DNA from: Sphingobium sp. MI1205
Lineage (GTDB): Bacteria; Pseudomonadota; Alphaproteobacteria; Sphingomonadales; Sphingomonadaceae
Length of the DNA: 64,000 bases
Assembly: GCF_001563285.1 (NCBI RefSeq)
Contig: NZ_CP005188.1
Location: forward strand, 1,803,501 to 1,867,500
Reading direction: 5' to 3'
The notes beneath the pieces are model-generated. The model was not told the DNA's origin. It did not search any database and was given only the letters and a program-made list of their open reading frames with translations. The position numbers and the translations under genes were made by a program. Positions 28,067 through 37,304 of this stretch are shown one piece after another; positions within the stretch are counted from its first letter, which is position 1, and each line of letters opens with the position of its first letter.

Positions 28067-30771
28067 GGCATGTCCTCCTGATTATTAAGTTCGCTAAACC
28101 AGCCCAGTCGCCGCATCACATGCTTCTCCACCTCCAGCGACAGCATGAGAAGCATGCCGCACGCCACCAGCAACACCCAGTCCGCGAAGCCCAGCGGCTG
28201 CGAGTGGAAAATCGCGTTCATGAACGGCGCATAGGTGAAGAGCGCCTGGCCGATGACGAGAACGCCGATCGCGATCAACACGGCGGGAGTACCGATCGCG
28301 CCGCGCCATGTCAGGGACGTCATGTGGAGATAGCGGACGTTGAAGAGGTAGAAGATCTCCGCGATGATGAACATGTTGACGACCATGGTGCGCGCCATCT
28401 CCAGGCTCCGGCCTTGCGCCAGAACATGGAAAAAGATTCCGAGAGTGACGGCCGCGAACAGCACAGAGACGAGAAGGACACGCCAAAGCAGGAACGGCGA
28501 AAGCAACGGCGCGCCGCGCTCCCGTGGCCGGCGCAACATCGCACCGGGTTCCGTGGGCTCGAACGCCAGCACGAGGCCGAGCGTGGCGGCGAGGACGAGG
28601 TTCACCCAGAGGATCTGCGTCGCCGTCATCGGCAGCGCGAAGCCCAGCAGGATCGCCAATACGACCGCCAGTGTTTCACCGCCGTTCGTAGGGATTTCCC
28701 AGGAAATGACCTTGCGAATGTTGTCGTAGACCGTTCGGCCTTCGCGAACGGCGCTGACGATCGAGGCAAAATTATCGTCGAGCAGCACCATGGAAGCCGC
28801 TTCTTTCGACGCTTCGGTGCCCTTGATGCCCATGGCGACCCCGACGTCGGCCTGCTTGAGGGACGGCGCGTCGTTCACGCCGTCCCCCGTCATCGCGACG
28901 ATCTTTCCCTGAGCCTGCAGCGCACGGACGATCCGCAATTTATGTTCCGGGCTGGTCCGGGCAAAGACCGAGACATCCGCGACCGCTTGCTCCAGTTCGG
29001 TGTCCGGAAGCTTTTCCAGTTCCAGCCCGGTCAGCACGCGCGGGTCGTCGGCAAGGTCGAGTTGCCGGGCGATCGCCAGCGCCGTCGCCGCATGATCGCC
29101 AGTGATCATCTTGACGCCGATTCCGGCGGACCGGCATTCGGCGATGGCGTCCTTGACCTCCGCACGAGGCGGATCGATGAAGCCGACAAGGCCCAGGAGG
29201 CACACGCCAGTCGAGAGATCTTCGAACGAGATCCGTTCGCTGCCGGCAGGCATTTCCTTCGCGCCGAAGGCGAGAACGCGCTCGCCATCGCTTCCGGCGG
29301 TAGCGATGGAACTCTCCCAATAGGAACAATTGTCGGGCGCGGTCATCGCCAAGAGCGCTTCGGGCGCGCCCTTCACGAACAGCAAGCGCGTGCCGTTGGA
29401 ACCCCGGCAGAGCGTCGCCATGAACCGATGCGCGGCGTCGAAGGGAATCTCGTCGAGCCGCTCCCATTCCGCCCGCTCCTGCTCCGGATCGATGGCCGCC
29501 TTCATTGCCAGGGCGAAGAGGGCCCCCTCCATCGGATCGCCCTCGACACGCCATTCCGCACCGACCTTGCGCAGCGCGGCATCGTTGCACAGCAGCCCGC
29601 AGCGGATCAGTGGCATCGCATCGGCCATAGCCTCTGCCTGGTCCCCGGACCCGACGATCCGGATTTGACCATCGGGAACATAGCCGGATCCGCTCGCGAT
29701 CATCGTATGCCGCTCGGTGATGACGCGGCGGGCCGTCATTTCGTTGCGTGTGAGCGTGCCGGTCTTGTCGGTGCATATCACCGAGGTCGCGCCGAGCGTT
29801 TCGACGGCCGGGAGCTTTCGGATGACGGCGTTGCGCCCCGCCATCCGCCGCACGCCGATCGCGAGAGTAATCGTGATGACCGCCGGCAGCCCTTCCGGCA
29901 CGATCCCCACGGCGAGCGCGACCACGGCGATCAGCGCGTCGATCCAATCGTAATTCCGCGCCAGAACGGCAAAGGCGAACAGCGCAAGCCCCCCCGCGAG
30001 TACGAACCAGGTGAAGCGCCGGGCAAAACCGTCGATCTGCTTCAGCAGCGGGGTTGCCAGTTGTTCGACCGACTGGATAAGCGAACTGATCCGTCCGATC
30101 TGCGTGCGAGATCCGGTGGCAACAGCGAGCCCGCTTGCGTGCCCAGCCGCAACCATCGTGCCCGAAAAGGCCATATTACGCCGATCCGCCAAATCGGTCT
30201 GCTCGGGCAGCACCGCTTCCTGCTTTTCGGCAGCCACCGATTCGCCCGTCAGCAGCGCCTCGTCGATAAGCATTCGCCGCGCATGGAGAAGCCTGAGATC
30301 GGCGGGAACGCGATCACCGGCCTCGATCATCACGAGATCGCCGGGCACGATCTCGCGGACGGGAATCGTTTGCCTCACGCCGTCACGCACCACGCTGGCC
30401 TTGGGCGCGATCATCTGCTGGATGGCCTCAAGCGCCTGTTCAGCCTTTCCTTCCTGGATATGCCCGATCACCGCATTCACGATCACGACGGCGACGATGA
30501 CCACCGCGTCGATCATGTGATCGAGCAGCGCTGCGGCCAATGCCCCGGCAAGAAGCACATAGATCAACGTGTTATGGAATTGCGCGAGGAACCTAAGGAA
30601 CACATTGCGACGCGCCGACCGGGGTAGCGCGTTCGGCCCAAAGCGGGCCGATTGCCGATCCACCTCCGGAGAAGAGAGACCCGCACAACCGACGTCGAGT
30701 GCCGTGGCAACTTCGCTGGTTGACAGCATATGCCAGCGCACTTCGGAAGTTTCCATGGGTCCTGACATCAA
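28063..30771 (-). CDS. P2-type cation-transporting ATPase (CtpF-like)
   Basis: The 902-residue ATPase has the phosphorylation motif DKTGTLT (Asp335), actuator loop LLTGES (about 173-178), TM4 motif PEGLP (292-296), hinge MTGDGVNDAPSLKQAD, and a TM5 segment NGGETLAVVLAI with the Asn and Glu used by Ca2+ pumps. In TM6 (WVNLVLAATLG) the Asn is present, but the Thr-Asp pair of SERCA is replaced by Leu-Ala. Transport of Ca2+ or another cation is therefore likely but specificity is uncertain. The C-terminal AFEPTEPGAML resembles mycobacterial CtpF, a DosR-regulated pump. First gene of an operon with a stress protein and an antiporter. The ATG at 30771 is taken; ATGs at 30768 and 30756 are possible. 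Confidence 0.9.
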   Translation of the reverse strand: MMSGPMETSEVRWHMLSTSEVATALDVGCAGLSSPEVDRQSARFGPNALPRSARRNVFLRFLAQFHNTLIYVLLAGALAAALLDHMIDAVVIVAVVIVNAVIGHIQEGKAEQALEAIQQMIAPKASVVRDGVRQTIPVREIVPGDLVMIEAGDRVPADLRLLHARRMLIDEALLTGESVAAEKQEAVLPEQTDLADRRNMAFSGTMVAAGHASGLAVATGSRTQIGRISSLIQSVEQLATPLLKQIDGFARRFTWFVLAGGLALFAFAVLARNYDWIDALIAVVALAVGIVPEGLPAVITITLAIGVRRMAGRNAVIRKLPAVETLGATSVICTDKTGTLTRNEMTARRVITERHTMIASGSGYVPDGQIRIVGSGDQAEAMADAMPLIRCGLLCNDAALRKVGAEWRVEGDPMEGALFALAMKAAIDPEQERAEWERLDEIPFDAAHRFMATLCRGSNGTRLLFVKGAPEALLAMTAPDNCSYWESSIATAGSDGERVLAFGAKEMPAGSERISFEDLSTGVCLLGLVGFIDPPRAEVKDAIAECRSAGIGVKMITGDHAATALAIARQLDLADDPRVLTGLELEKLPDTELEQAVADVSVFARTSPEHKLRIVRALQAQGKIVAMTGDGVNDAPSLKQADVGVAMGIKGTEASKEAASMVLLDDNFASIVSAVREGRTVYDNIRKVISWEIPTNGGETLAVVLAILLGFALPMTATQILWVNLVLAATLGLVLAFEPTEPGAMLRRPRERGAPLLSPFLLWRVLLVSVLFAAVTLGIFFHVLAQGRSLEMARTMVVNMFIIAEIFYLFNVRYLHMTSLTWRGAIGTPAVLIAIGVLVIGQALFTYAPFMNAIFHSQPLGFADWVLLVACGMLLMLSLEVEKHVMRRLGWFSELNNQEDMP

Positions 30772-30888
30772 ATCTCTTTCGTATTACATCAAACCATCTC
30801 GTGTTGAGCATGCGGAGCGAAGACCGTGCGGACCGGTTTCATTCCCGGCCCGCGGTTCCGCGCTTGCGTGCCGCCGATTGAATGGGCT

Positions 30889-31710
30889 TCAATGCGCAAA
30901 CAGCAGCGGCAGCGGCGCGCCAGTGAGCAGGTCGCGCGTGACGCCGCCCAGGATCATCTCGCGCAGGCGAGAGTGGCCATAAGCGCCAAGCGCGAGCATC
31001 CCGGCGCCACGCCGGTGAGCCGCTTCGACCAGCGCCTCCGCATCCGACACGTCACCGCCCTGGATGGGAACTACGGTCGACGTAAAGCCATGCCGGGCGA
31101 GATGGTGGGCGACATCGGCTCCCGGTTCGGAACCGTGGCCCTGGACCGTCGGCTTCGCATCGAGGATGAGTATATCGATCCTTGCCCCAGGCGCCGCGAA
31201 CATGGTCGCGTCGCGCAGCGCGTGCGTCGCCTCGCGGGTCGCATTCCAGCCGATCGCCAAGTGATCGATGGCGGCCGGTTTATAGCCGGTGGGCAGGATC
31301 AGAACGGGACGCCCAGATGCGAACAGGCAACGCTCAAGCGTATCACGTCGAATTGGCGGATGGTCGTAATTGTCCGAAGGACCGAACAGGACGAGGTCGG
31401 CATAACGGGCATAGACCGCGGTCTTGGCGAAGATCACCGCCGGCTGGTCCGAAATCGTCCTCACCTCTACGTTCGTGGAGCGGGCGAGCATCGCGATCCG
31501 CTGCTGCTTCGCCTCCACCGCTTCAGTATAATCGGGAAGAAGTACATAAGGCAGTGCAACCGTCAGGGCATAGTCGCTCGCGGGGAGAGCCGACAGCACG
31601 ACGATGGCAAGGCTGGCGTCGTGGAACTCGGCAAAGGCAAGCGCATCGCGCAAAAACCGCTCGTCCTTGTCTCCGGTATCGACGACGGCGAGAATGTCCT
31701 TGATAGCCAT
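30889..31710 (-). CDS. Tandem-domain universal stress protein
   Basis: This 273-residue protein begins MAIKDILAVVDTGDKD with GGAGGGA six bases before the ATG at 31710, preferred over an upstream in-frame ATG. Two UspA-like halves are visible; the second ends in LALGAYGHSRLREMILGGVTRDLL, a nucleotide-binding type loop. It is the last gene of the operon running from 36150. Its C-terminal half resembles the stress protein at 35317-36150, suggesting duplication. Confidence 0.87.
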   Translation of the reverse strand: MAIKDILAVVDTGDKDERFLRDALAFAEFHDASLAIVVLSALPASDYALTVALPYVLLPDYTEAVEAKQQRIAMLARSTNVEVRTISDQPAVIFAKTAVYARYADLVLFGPSDNYDHPPIRRDTLERCLFASGRPVLILPTGYKPAAIDHLAIGWNATREATHALRDATMFAAPGARIDILILDAKPTVQGHGSEPGADVAHHLARHGFTSTVVPIQGGDVSDAEALVEAAHRRGAGMLALGAYGHSRLREMILGGVTRDLLTGAPLPLLFAH

Positions 31711-31760
31711 ATGTCCCTCCAGCTTTGAGCTATTCCTGCTACCCAGCGCCGTGATGGGAT

Positions 31761-32678
31761 TCATTCGGGTGTTATACGTAGCCGACCGGCGCCCCCTTCC
31801 ATCTGCCGGGCCAGCGCATCGCCAAGCAGTGCGCCAAGAGTGATCGCGTTACTGGCATGCGAGATACTTTCGGTCGTAACCATGCGGCAGCCGACTTCCC
31901 TGAGCAAAGCCTCGGCACCAGCCGCGAAGAGGCCGTGAACAGCCAGGCAGATCGGCGGAGGGAAGCCCTGGTCGATGATCTCGCGCGCGGCGTTGGCAAG
32001 GGTGTGTCCCGACGAAATCACGTCATCGACGAGGATCGGCGTGCGGCCTTTCCATGCCCCCAGGTCCGAGGCCGCGATAAGGACGTCCCGATCACCGCGC
32101 CGCGATTTCGCGAAGACCGCATGGGGCGCTCCGATAAGCCTGGCGATTGCGCCCGCCCACTGCTCGCTCTCGCTGTCGGGTCCTATGATGAGCGGTGCAT
32201 CGACATTGGCCCGGACCCAGTCCGCCAGAAGCGGAGATGCCGCGAGCGAAGCCGTCTCCATCGAATAGATCTCCCCCAGATCCGCGTAGCGGTGGAGATG
32301 CGGATCGACGGTCACGAGCCCATCGAACTCGGATGAAAGGAGCTGGGCGAACTGGCGGGACGTCAGCGCTTCGCCATCCTTGAACCGCCGATCCTGTCGC
32401 ATATAGGCAAGATAAGGCGCCACGAGATGGACCGACCGCGCCCCGCTCTCGCGCAGCAGCCTTGCAGCAAAGAGCAGCCGCATGATCTGGTCGTCGGGCC
32501 GCGCGAGCGTGCATATGACGGCCACGGCTGATCCCGACACCCCGGAGCGGAGCCGGACATAGCTCTCCTGATCGGGAAACCGGCGAACCTCGAGCGTGCC
32601 TGTCGCCCACCCGGTATGTTCCGCGATGGATGCGGCCAGCCGTTCGTTCCCGGGCATGGAAAACAGCATCGCCGTCAT
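31761..32678 (-). CDS. prs: Ribose-phosphate pyrophosphokinase (PRPP synthetase)
   Basis: The 305-residue phosphoribosyltransferase-fold enzyme has the PRPP-binding loop ILVDDVISSGHT (about 216-227), the FPDQESYVRL region near the N-terminus and YLAYMRQDRRFKDGEAL, the ATP/R5P region. It makes PRPP from ribose-5-phosphate and ATP, releasing AMP. The sequence is shorter and more divergent than housekeeping Prs, so a chromosomal copy likely exists too. It overlaps the AMP-phosphorylase-like gene by four bases, pairing AMP release with AMP phosphorolysis. Confidence 0.85.
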   Translation of the reverse strand: MTAMLFSMPGNERLAASIAEHTGWATGTLEVRRFPDQESYVRLRSGVSGSAVAVICTLARPDDQIMRLLFAARLLRESGARSVHLVAPYLAYMRQDRRFKDGEALTSRQFAQLLSSEFDGLVTVDPHLHRYADLGEIYSMETASLAASPLLADWVRANVDAPLIIGPDSESEQWAGAIARLIGAPHAVFAKSRRGDRDVLIAASDLGAWKGRTPILVDDVISSGHTLANAAREIIDQGFPPPICLAVHGLFAAGAEALLREVGCRMVTTESISHASNAITLGALLGDALARQMEGGAGRLRITPE

Positions 32679-34246
32679 GGCACGATCGCAAGCATGTCGG
32701 CATTGGCGGCGGCGTAGGTCAGCGCATAAGCCATTTCACCCTGCGACTGGGCGTGGAGGGTCAGCAAAGGCTGGCCAGCGATAACGTCGTCGCCCAGGCG
32801 AACATGAAGAAGCATGCCCGCGGCCGGCGAGTCGGGCGCGCCCGCCAGCTTCGCAAGGCGCGCTATCCGGCGATTGTCGATATGGGTGACGCGGCCGCTA
32901 TGCGCCGCCAGGATCGGATGGGTGAGCCTGGCCGTGGGCGGGGTGCGCATGCCGCCCTGGGCCTGGCATATCCTTTGGAACCTGTCCCAGGCGCTGCCGT
33001 CGGCCAATGTGCGTTCGGCGCGCGCGCGTCCCTGGCCTTCTTCCGCGACCTTCCCGAGTTCGAGCACCACGCCGGCGAGCGTGCAGGCGCGGTCCCGAAG
33101 GCCCGGCGGAGCATCGGCATCGCCTGTCAGCACCGCCAGCACGTCGCGCGCCTCCAGGGCGGGCCCGATCGCCCGGCCGACGGGCTGGGTGCCATCGGTC
33201 TGGACACAGCGGATAACAAGGCCAAAACGGGCGGCGACGGCGCCAAGCGTGGCTTCCAGCCGTTCGGCCGCCGCGACGCTGCGCACCTTGGCGGTCGGCC
33301 CGATCGGAATGTCGAGCACCACATGGGTCGCGCCCGCCGCTATCTTCTTCGACAGAACGGAGGCGATGAGCTGCCCCTCCGTATCGATGTCGAGCGCGCG
33401 TTCCACGCCGATGAAGATGTCATCGGCGGGACTGAGGCAGACCGCGCCGCCCCAGGCGAGGCAGCCGCCCTCGACCGCCACCACGCGCTGCATGGCGCCA
33501 AGGTCGAGATCGACCCGGGTGAGCGTCTCCATGGTATCGGCCGTTCCCGCCGGGGACGTGATCGCCCGCGACGACGTCTTGGGCATGGTCAGACCGCAGG
33601 CGGCAGCGATGGCGACGACGATCGGGCTCGTGCGGTTGCCCGGCAGACCGCCAACGCAATGCTTGTCGACGACGATCTCGCTCGGCCAGCGCAAACGGTC
33701 GCCGGCCTCGACCATCGCCCTGGTGAGATGGTAGGTCTCGTCCTCGTCGAAGGGAAGCGTGGCGGTAGCCGTGAGGAAGGCGGCGAGGTGCACATCGGCA
33801 TAGCGGCCCGCCACCACGTCACCGACGATGCTGGTCAGCGCGGCCCCGTTCAGCCTGTGTCCGTAGATGCGCTGGCGGACGCAGGCGATCGATTCGAGGG
33901 GCGGCGCATGACCGACCTGGACAACGGTTCCCTCCTCCACGCCAAGCGCGACCCAGGCCGCTTCGGACAGACCGATCTCGTCGCCGGCCAGGAAGTCGCC
34001 CTCCACCTGATAGAGCGTGGCCGCGATCGGCTGGCTGCCGTTGCGGATATAGACCTGGGTGTGCGCGGCAAGGCCCTCGGCATGGCACACCGGGCTGTCG
34101 GTCCGCATGATCGCGACCAGCTCATGATGCGTGTGAAGGCGCAGCCGGCGCGCGCGCGCGAACGATGGTTCCGCCGGTTCGGAACTCCCTATATTCGGAT
34201 GGAATTGCTGCGCATCGCCCGGAATATCGCTGGAAACCCCGATCAC
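32675..34246 (-). CDS. AMP phosphorylase-type enzyme (thymidine phosphorylase superfamily)
   Basis: The 523-residue protein contains an extra N-terminal domain (about 1-90) and the motif GGLPGNRTSPIVVAIAAACGLTMPKT split around residue 200, then SRAITSPAGTADTMETLT. Archaeal AMP phosphorylases carry this GGxPGNRT and SPAGTADTME pattern, whereas E. coli thymidine phosphorylase has KHSTGGVGD. The likely reaction is nucleoside-5'-monophosphate plus phosphate to base plus ribose-1,5-bisphosphate. Database names often say putative thymidine phosphorylase. Four-base overlaps link it to prs and to an alcohol dehydrogenase. Confidence 0.82.
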   Translation of the reverse strand: MIGVSSDIPGDAQQFHPNIGSSEPAEPSFARARRLRLHTHHELVAIMRTDSPVCHAEGLAAHTQVYIRNGSQPIAATLYQVEGDFLAGDEIGLSEAAWVALGVEEGTVVQVGHAPPLESIACVRQRIYGHRLNGAALTSIVGDVVAGRYADVHLAAFLTATATLPFDEDETYHLTRAMVEAGDRLRWPSEIVVDKHCVGGLPGNRTSPIVVAIAAACGLTMPKTSSRAITSPAGTADTMETLTRVDLDLGAMQRVVAVEGGCLAWGGAVCLSPADDIFIGVERALDIDTEGQLIASVLSKKIAAGATHVVLDIPIGPTAKVRSVAAAERLEATLGAVAARFGLVIRCVQTDGTQPVGRAIGPALEARDVLAVLTGDADAPPGLRDRACTLAGVVLELGKVAEEGQGRARAERTLADGSAWDRFQRICQAQGGMRTPPTARLTHPILAAHSGRVTHIDNRRIARLAKLAGAPDSPAAGMLLHVRLGDDVIAGQPLLTLHAQSQGEMAYALTYAAANADMLAIVP

Positions 34247-35280
34247 GTGTCGATCACCACCTTCAAGGCATGAGTATCGGCTGCGCGCGCGAACGTCTCA
34301 TACGCCTCCAATATGTCCGACAACACGAAACGATGGGTGACGAGCTGTTCGGGCCGCAGGCGCTTGGCCTCGACCGTCTTCAGGAGCATCGGCGTGCTGA
34401 CGGTGTCGACGAGCCGGGTGGTGATGGTGATGTTGCGCGACCAGAGTTCCTCCAGATGGAGGTCGACCTTGGCGCCGTGGACACCGACATTGGCAATTAC
34501 CCCGCCGGGCGCGACCAGTTCTTCGCATAACGCGAATGTCGCAGGGATCCCGACTGCTTCGATAGCCGTATCGACCCCCTTGCCGTCGGTGAGCTCTCGA
34601 ACCAGGCTCACGACCGGATCACGTCCGCTGTTGAACGTGTCCGTCGCGCCGAACTTGCGCGCGACGGCGAGGCGATTGTCGTCGAGATCGATCATGATGA
34701 TCCGGGCCGGTGCATAAAATTGCGCAGTCAGCAGGGTCGCCAGGCCGATCGGTCCAGCGCCGACGATCGCGACGCTGCTGCCCGGTGCAACCTTCCCGTT
34801 CAGGACGCCGCACTCATAGCCCGTCGGAAGAATGTCGCTCAGCATGACGAGGGCATCCTCATCGGCCCCCGGCGGGATCGCGTGAAGGCTGTTGTCGGCA
34901 TGGGGGATGCGCACGAATTCGGCTTGCGTGCCATCGATCCTGTTGCCCAATATCCAGCCGCCCTCGACGCAATGCGAATACATGCCGCGCCGGCAATATT
35001 CACACCGGGCACAAGAGGTGATGCAGGAGATCAGGACATGATCTCCGGGCTTGAAGGCTCCAACCGCGGTTCCGACCTCCTCCACGATCCCGACACCCTC
35101 ATGTCCGAGGATCCTGCCCGGCTCGCACGTCGGCACATCCCCCTTCAGGATGTGCAGGTCGGTGCCGCAAATGGTGGTCTTCGTGATCCGCACGATCGCA
35201 TCGCCGGGTGCCTGCAAGGCCGGCCTCGGGCGATCCTCGAGACTCTTCTCGCCGGGGCCATGATAAACGAGAGCTTTCAT
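34243..35280 (-). CDS. Zinc-dependent alcohol dehydrogenase (TDH-like MDR family)
   Basis: The 345-residue medium-chain dehydrogenase has catalytic-zinc residues in CGTDLHIL and GHEGVG (His about 61), structural-zinc cysteines in CARCEYCRRGMYSHC, and an NAD(P)-binding GAGPIGLATLL motif (about 174-184). It oxidises an alcohol or reduces an aldehyde; substrate unknown. It could dispose of reducing equivalents when oxygen is low. It overlaps the AMP-phosphorylase-like gene by four bases and follows a stress protein gene by 36. Confidence 0.9.
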   Translation of the reverse strand: MKALVYHGPGEKSLEDRPRPALQAPGDAIVRITKTTICGTDLHILKGDVPTCEPGRILGHEGVGIVEEVGTAVGAFKPGDHVLISCITSCARCEYCRRGMYSHCVEGGWILGNRIDGTQAEFVRIPHADNSLHAIPPGADEDALVMLSDILPTGYECGVLNGKVAPGSSVAIVGAGPIGLATLLTAQFYAPARIIMIDLDDNRLAVARKFGATDTFNSGRDPVVSLVRELTDGKGVDTAIEAVGIPATFALCEELVAPGGVIANVGVHGAKVDLHLEELWSRNITITTRLVDTVSTPMLLKTVEAKRLRPEQLVTHRFVLSDILEAYETFARAADTHALKVVIDT

Positions 35281-35316
35281 GATCTCCTCCGTTCAACCGT
35301 TAGACGGGTTCGCCAG

Positions 35317-36150
35317 TCAGTGTACGAAAACGATCGGCAGGTGCTGATGATCGATCAGTTCCCGCGTCACGCCGCCAAGCACGAACTCGAGTGCGCGCGA
35401 ACGCCCATAGCCACCGATCACGAGCACATCGGCTTTCTGCTCCACTGCGTAATTCTGAAGGACAGCCGACGTATCCTTACCGGATGAGCTGATCGGACAA
35501 ACGCCGCCGCTATGGCCATGTCGCGCGAAAAGGCGGGCGATCTGGACACCGCCCCGGTGCTCCCCGGATTCGACACCCGGATCATCGACAATCGCAACGT
35601 CGATACGGGCATCGGGTTCGGCCAGATTGAGAAGCGCCCTCGCGGCGCGGAACGATTCAAGTGATGCGTTCCAGCCCAATACGGCGTGATCGATGGGACC
35701 AGGATTCCAGGAGGCCGGCAAAATGACCGTCGGCACGCCCGTAAACAGAAGCGCCTCGGAGATACGGCGCCTCAAGCCATCCCTTTGCCAGCGCCCGACA
35801 CCCGGAATCAGCGCGATATCCGCGTACTGGCCTTCAGCCTTCACGAGACCGGGTATCAGCCCGCTGGCCTCGAACACCGAGTGAACCTCTACTTCGATCG
35901 CGGTATTCCTGGTTCGTTCGCGAACGGCCGCCAGATGTTCGTCGCGCTGGTCCTCGGATACCGTGATGGCCTGCGCGAAAGCCATCGCATCAGCCGCCGC
36001 GGCGAATGCGAGATTTTCGGTCACGACGACGATCGTAAGCGCCGCTTCATGCATACCGGCATAGGCAAGCGCCTGATCAACGGCGGTCAGGGAATGCTCT
36101 GCACCGTCCACGACGACGAGCACATGTTTGATCTGTGAAATGCTGCTCAT
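35317..36150 (-). CDS. Tandem-domain universal stress protein
   Basis: The 277-residue protein starts MSSISQIKHVLVVVDGAEHS at ATG 36150; a much longer frame to 36345 has a non-coding-like N-terminus and is rejected. Two UspA halves are present, the second ending VIGGYGRSRALEFVLGGVTREL, a G-x2-G-x9-G nucleotide-binding loop. First gene of a five-gene operon (stress protein, dehydrogenase, AMP-phosphorylase-like, prs, stress protein). A partial copy of the island's FixJ-like motif lies 35 bases upstream. Confidence 0.87.
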   Translation of the reverse strand: MSSISQIKHVLVVVDGAEHSLTAVDQALAYAGMHEAALTIVVVTENLAFAAAADAMAFAQAITVSEDQRDEHLAAVRERTRNTAIEVEVHSVFEASGLIPGLVKAEGQYADIALIPGVGRWQRDGLRRRISEALLFTGVPTVILPASWNPGPIDHAVLGWNASLESFRAARALLNLAEPDARIDVAIVDDPGVESGEHRGGVQIARLFARHGHSGGVCPISSSGKDTSAVLQNYAVEQKADVLVIGGYGRSRALEFVLGGVTRELIDHQHLPIVFVH

Positions 36151-36184
36151 GATCGCATCATGGCCCCGGCCATTGATGACCGCA

Positions 36185-36202
36185 CTCCGTAACTTTACAG
36201 AG
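36185..36202 (-). promoter_or_regulatory. Weak copy of FixJ-like motif
   Basis: CTCCGTAACTTTACAGAG on the + strand matches the island motif CTACGTAA-N3-WCC-N-GA with one mismatch in the core and one in the WCC part. It lies 35 bases before the stress-protein start, in the same orientation as the strong copies relative to their genes. Short distance and mismatches keep confidence low. Confidence 0.35.
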
Positions 36203-36265
36203 GCACCGCGTGACGCGCACTCGCCCCTGGGGCCGTGAAGAGGGCGCTTCGCGGCGAGTGCATAC

Positions 36266-37273
36266 TCAAGCCTTCGCGTAGTTCGATGGCACCAGGACGG
36301 CCGCTCCAACAACGGCGCCACTGCGCAACCGCTCAAGCGCGACATTGGCTTGAGCCAGCGGAAAGACCGTCGTCACGGATTTGACGTTGGCTTTCTGCGC
36401 GATCTCGAAAAAGCTTGTGCCGTCTTCGCGGGTCAGATTAGCCACCGATGCAATGGTTCGCTCACCCCAGAGGTCAGCATAGGGGAACGACGGAATGTCG
36501 CTCATGTGGATCCCTGCGCAGATCACCCTGCCTCCCTTGTGGACTGCACGCAGCGCGCGCGGAACAAGATCACCGACGGGGGCAAAGAGGATCGCCGCAT
36601 CGAGTTCCACGGGCGGGTCATCCTCCGATGATCCGGCCCAGGCGCAGCCGAGTGATCGCGCAAAAGCCTGTCCCTCGTCGTCTCCCGCCCTGGTAAAGGC
36701 ATAAACCGCCCGGCCCTGCCACAGCGCAATCTGGGCGATGATATGCGCGGCGGCGCCAAATCCGTAGAGACCGATCCGCGTTCCCTCCCCCGCAGCGCGC
36801 AGGGACCGCCAGCCGATCAGCCCGGCGCACAGCAAGGGCGCGGCTTCTTCATTGGAAAAGGCGTCGGGTATCCTGAAGCAGAAGCGAGCGTCCGCAACCG
36901 TATGGGTCGCATAACCGCCATCCCGGGTGCATCCCGTGAATGCGGGACTATCGCACAGATTTTCATGACCTGTTCGGCAATAGTCGCAATGGCCGCAGCT
37001 ATGTCCGAGCCAGGGAACGCCGACGCGATCACCGATCGCGACATCGGCGACCCCTTCCCCCGCCGCAACAACGATGCCGACAATTTCGTGCCCGGGAACG
37101 ATGGGGAGGCGGGATTCGATCTCCCCATCGACGATATGCAGATCGGTTCGGCAGACGCCGCAAGCAGCGACCTCGATGAGAAGCTCGCCTCGACCAGGCG
37201 TTGGAACCTGTCGCGCAACGAGCCGCAGCGGCGTGCCGACCGCTTCGAGCTGCATCGCGAACATCTCGGTCAT
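36266..37273 (-). CDS. Zinc-dependent alcohol dehydrogenase (AdhP-like)
   Basis: The 335-residue medium-chain dehydrogenase has catalytic-zinc residues in CGVCRTDLHIV and GHEIVG, structural-zinc cysteines in CGHCDYCRTGHENLC, and a dinucleotide motif GLYGFGAAAHI (about 166-176). It probably interconverts primary alcohols and aldehydes with NAD(H). The ATG at 37273 (MTEMFAMQ) is chosen; the longer frame overlaps the haemoglobin gene. It ends the receiver-haemoglobin-dehydrogenase operon. Confidence 0.88.
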   Translation of the reverse strand: MTEMFAMQLEAVGTPLRLVARQVPTPGRGELLIEVAACGVCRTDLHIVDGEIESRLPIVPGHEIVGIVVAAGEGVADVAIGDRVGVPWLGHSCGHCDYCRTGHENLCDSPAFTGCTRDGGYATHTVADARFCFRIPDAFSNEEAAPLLCAGLIGWRSLRAAGEGTRIGLYGFGAAAHIIAQIALWQGRAVYAFTRAGDDEGQAFARSLGCAWAGSSEDDPPVELDAAILFAPVGDLVPRALRAVHKGGRVICAGIHMSDIPSFPYADLWGERTIASVANLTREDGTSFFEIAQKANVKSVTTVFPLAQANVALERLRSGAVVGAAVLVPSNYAKA

Positions 37274-37304
37274 AGTGATTTCTTCGCCTGTTCGCGCCGC
37301 GGGG

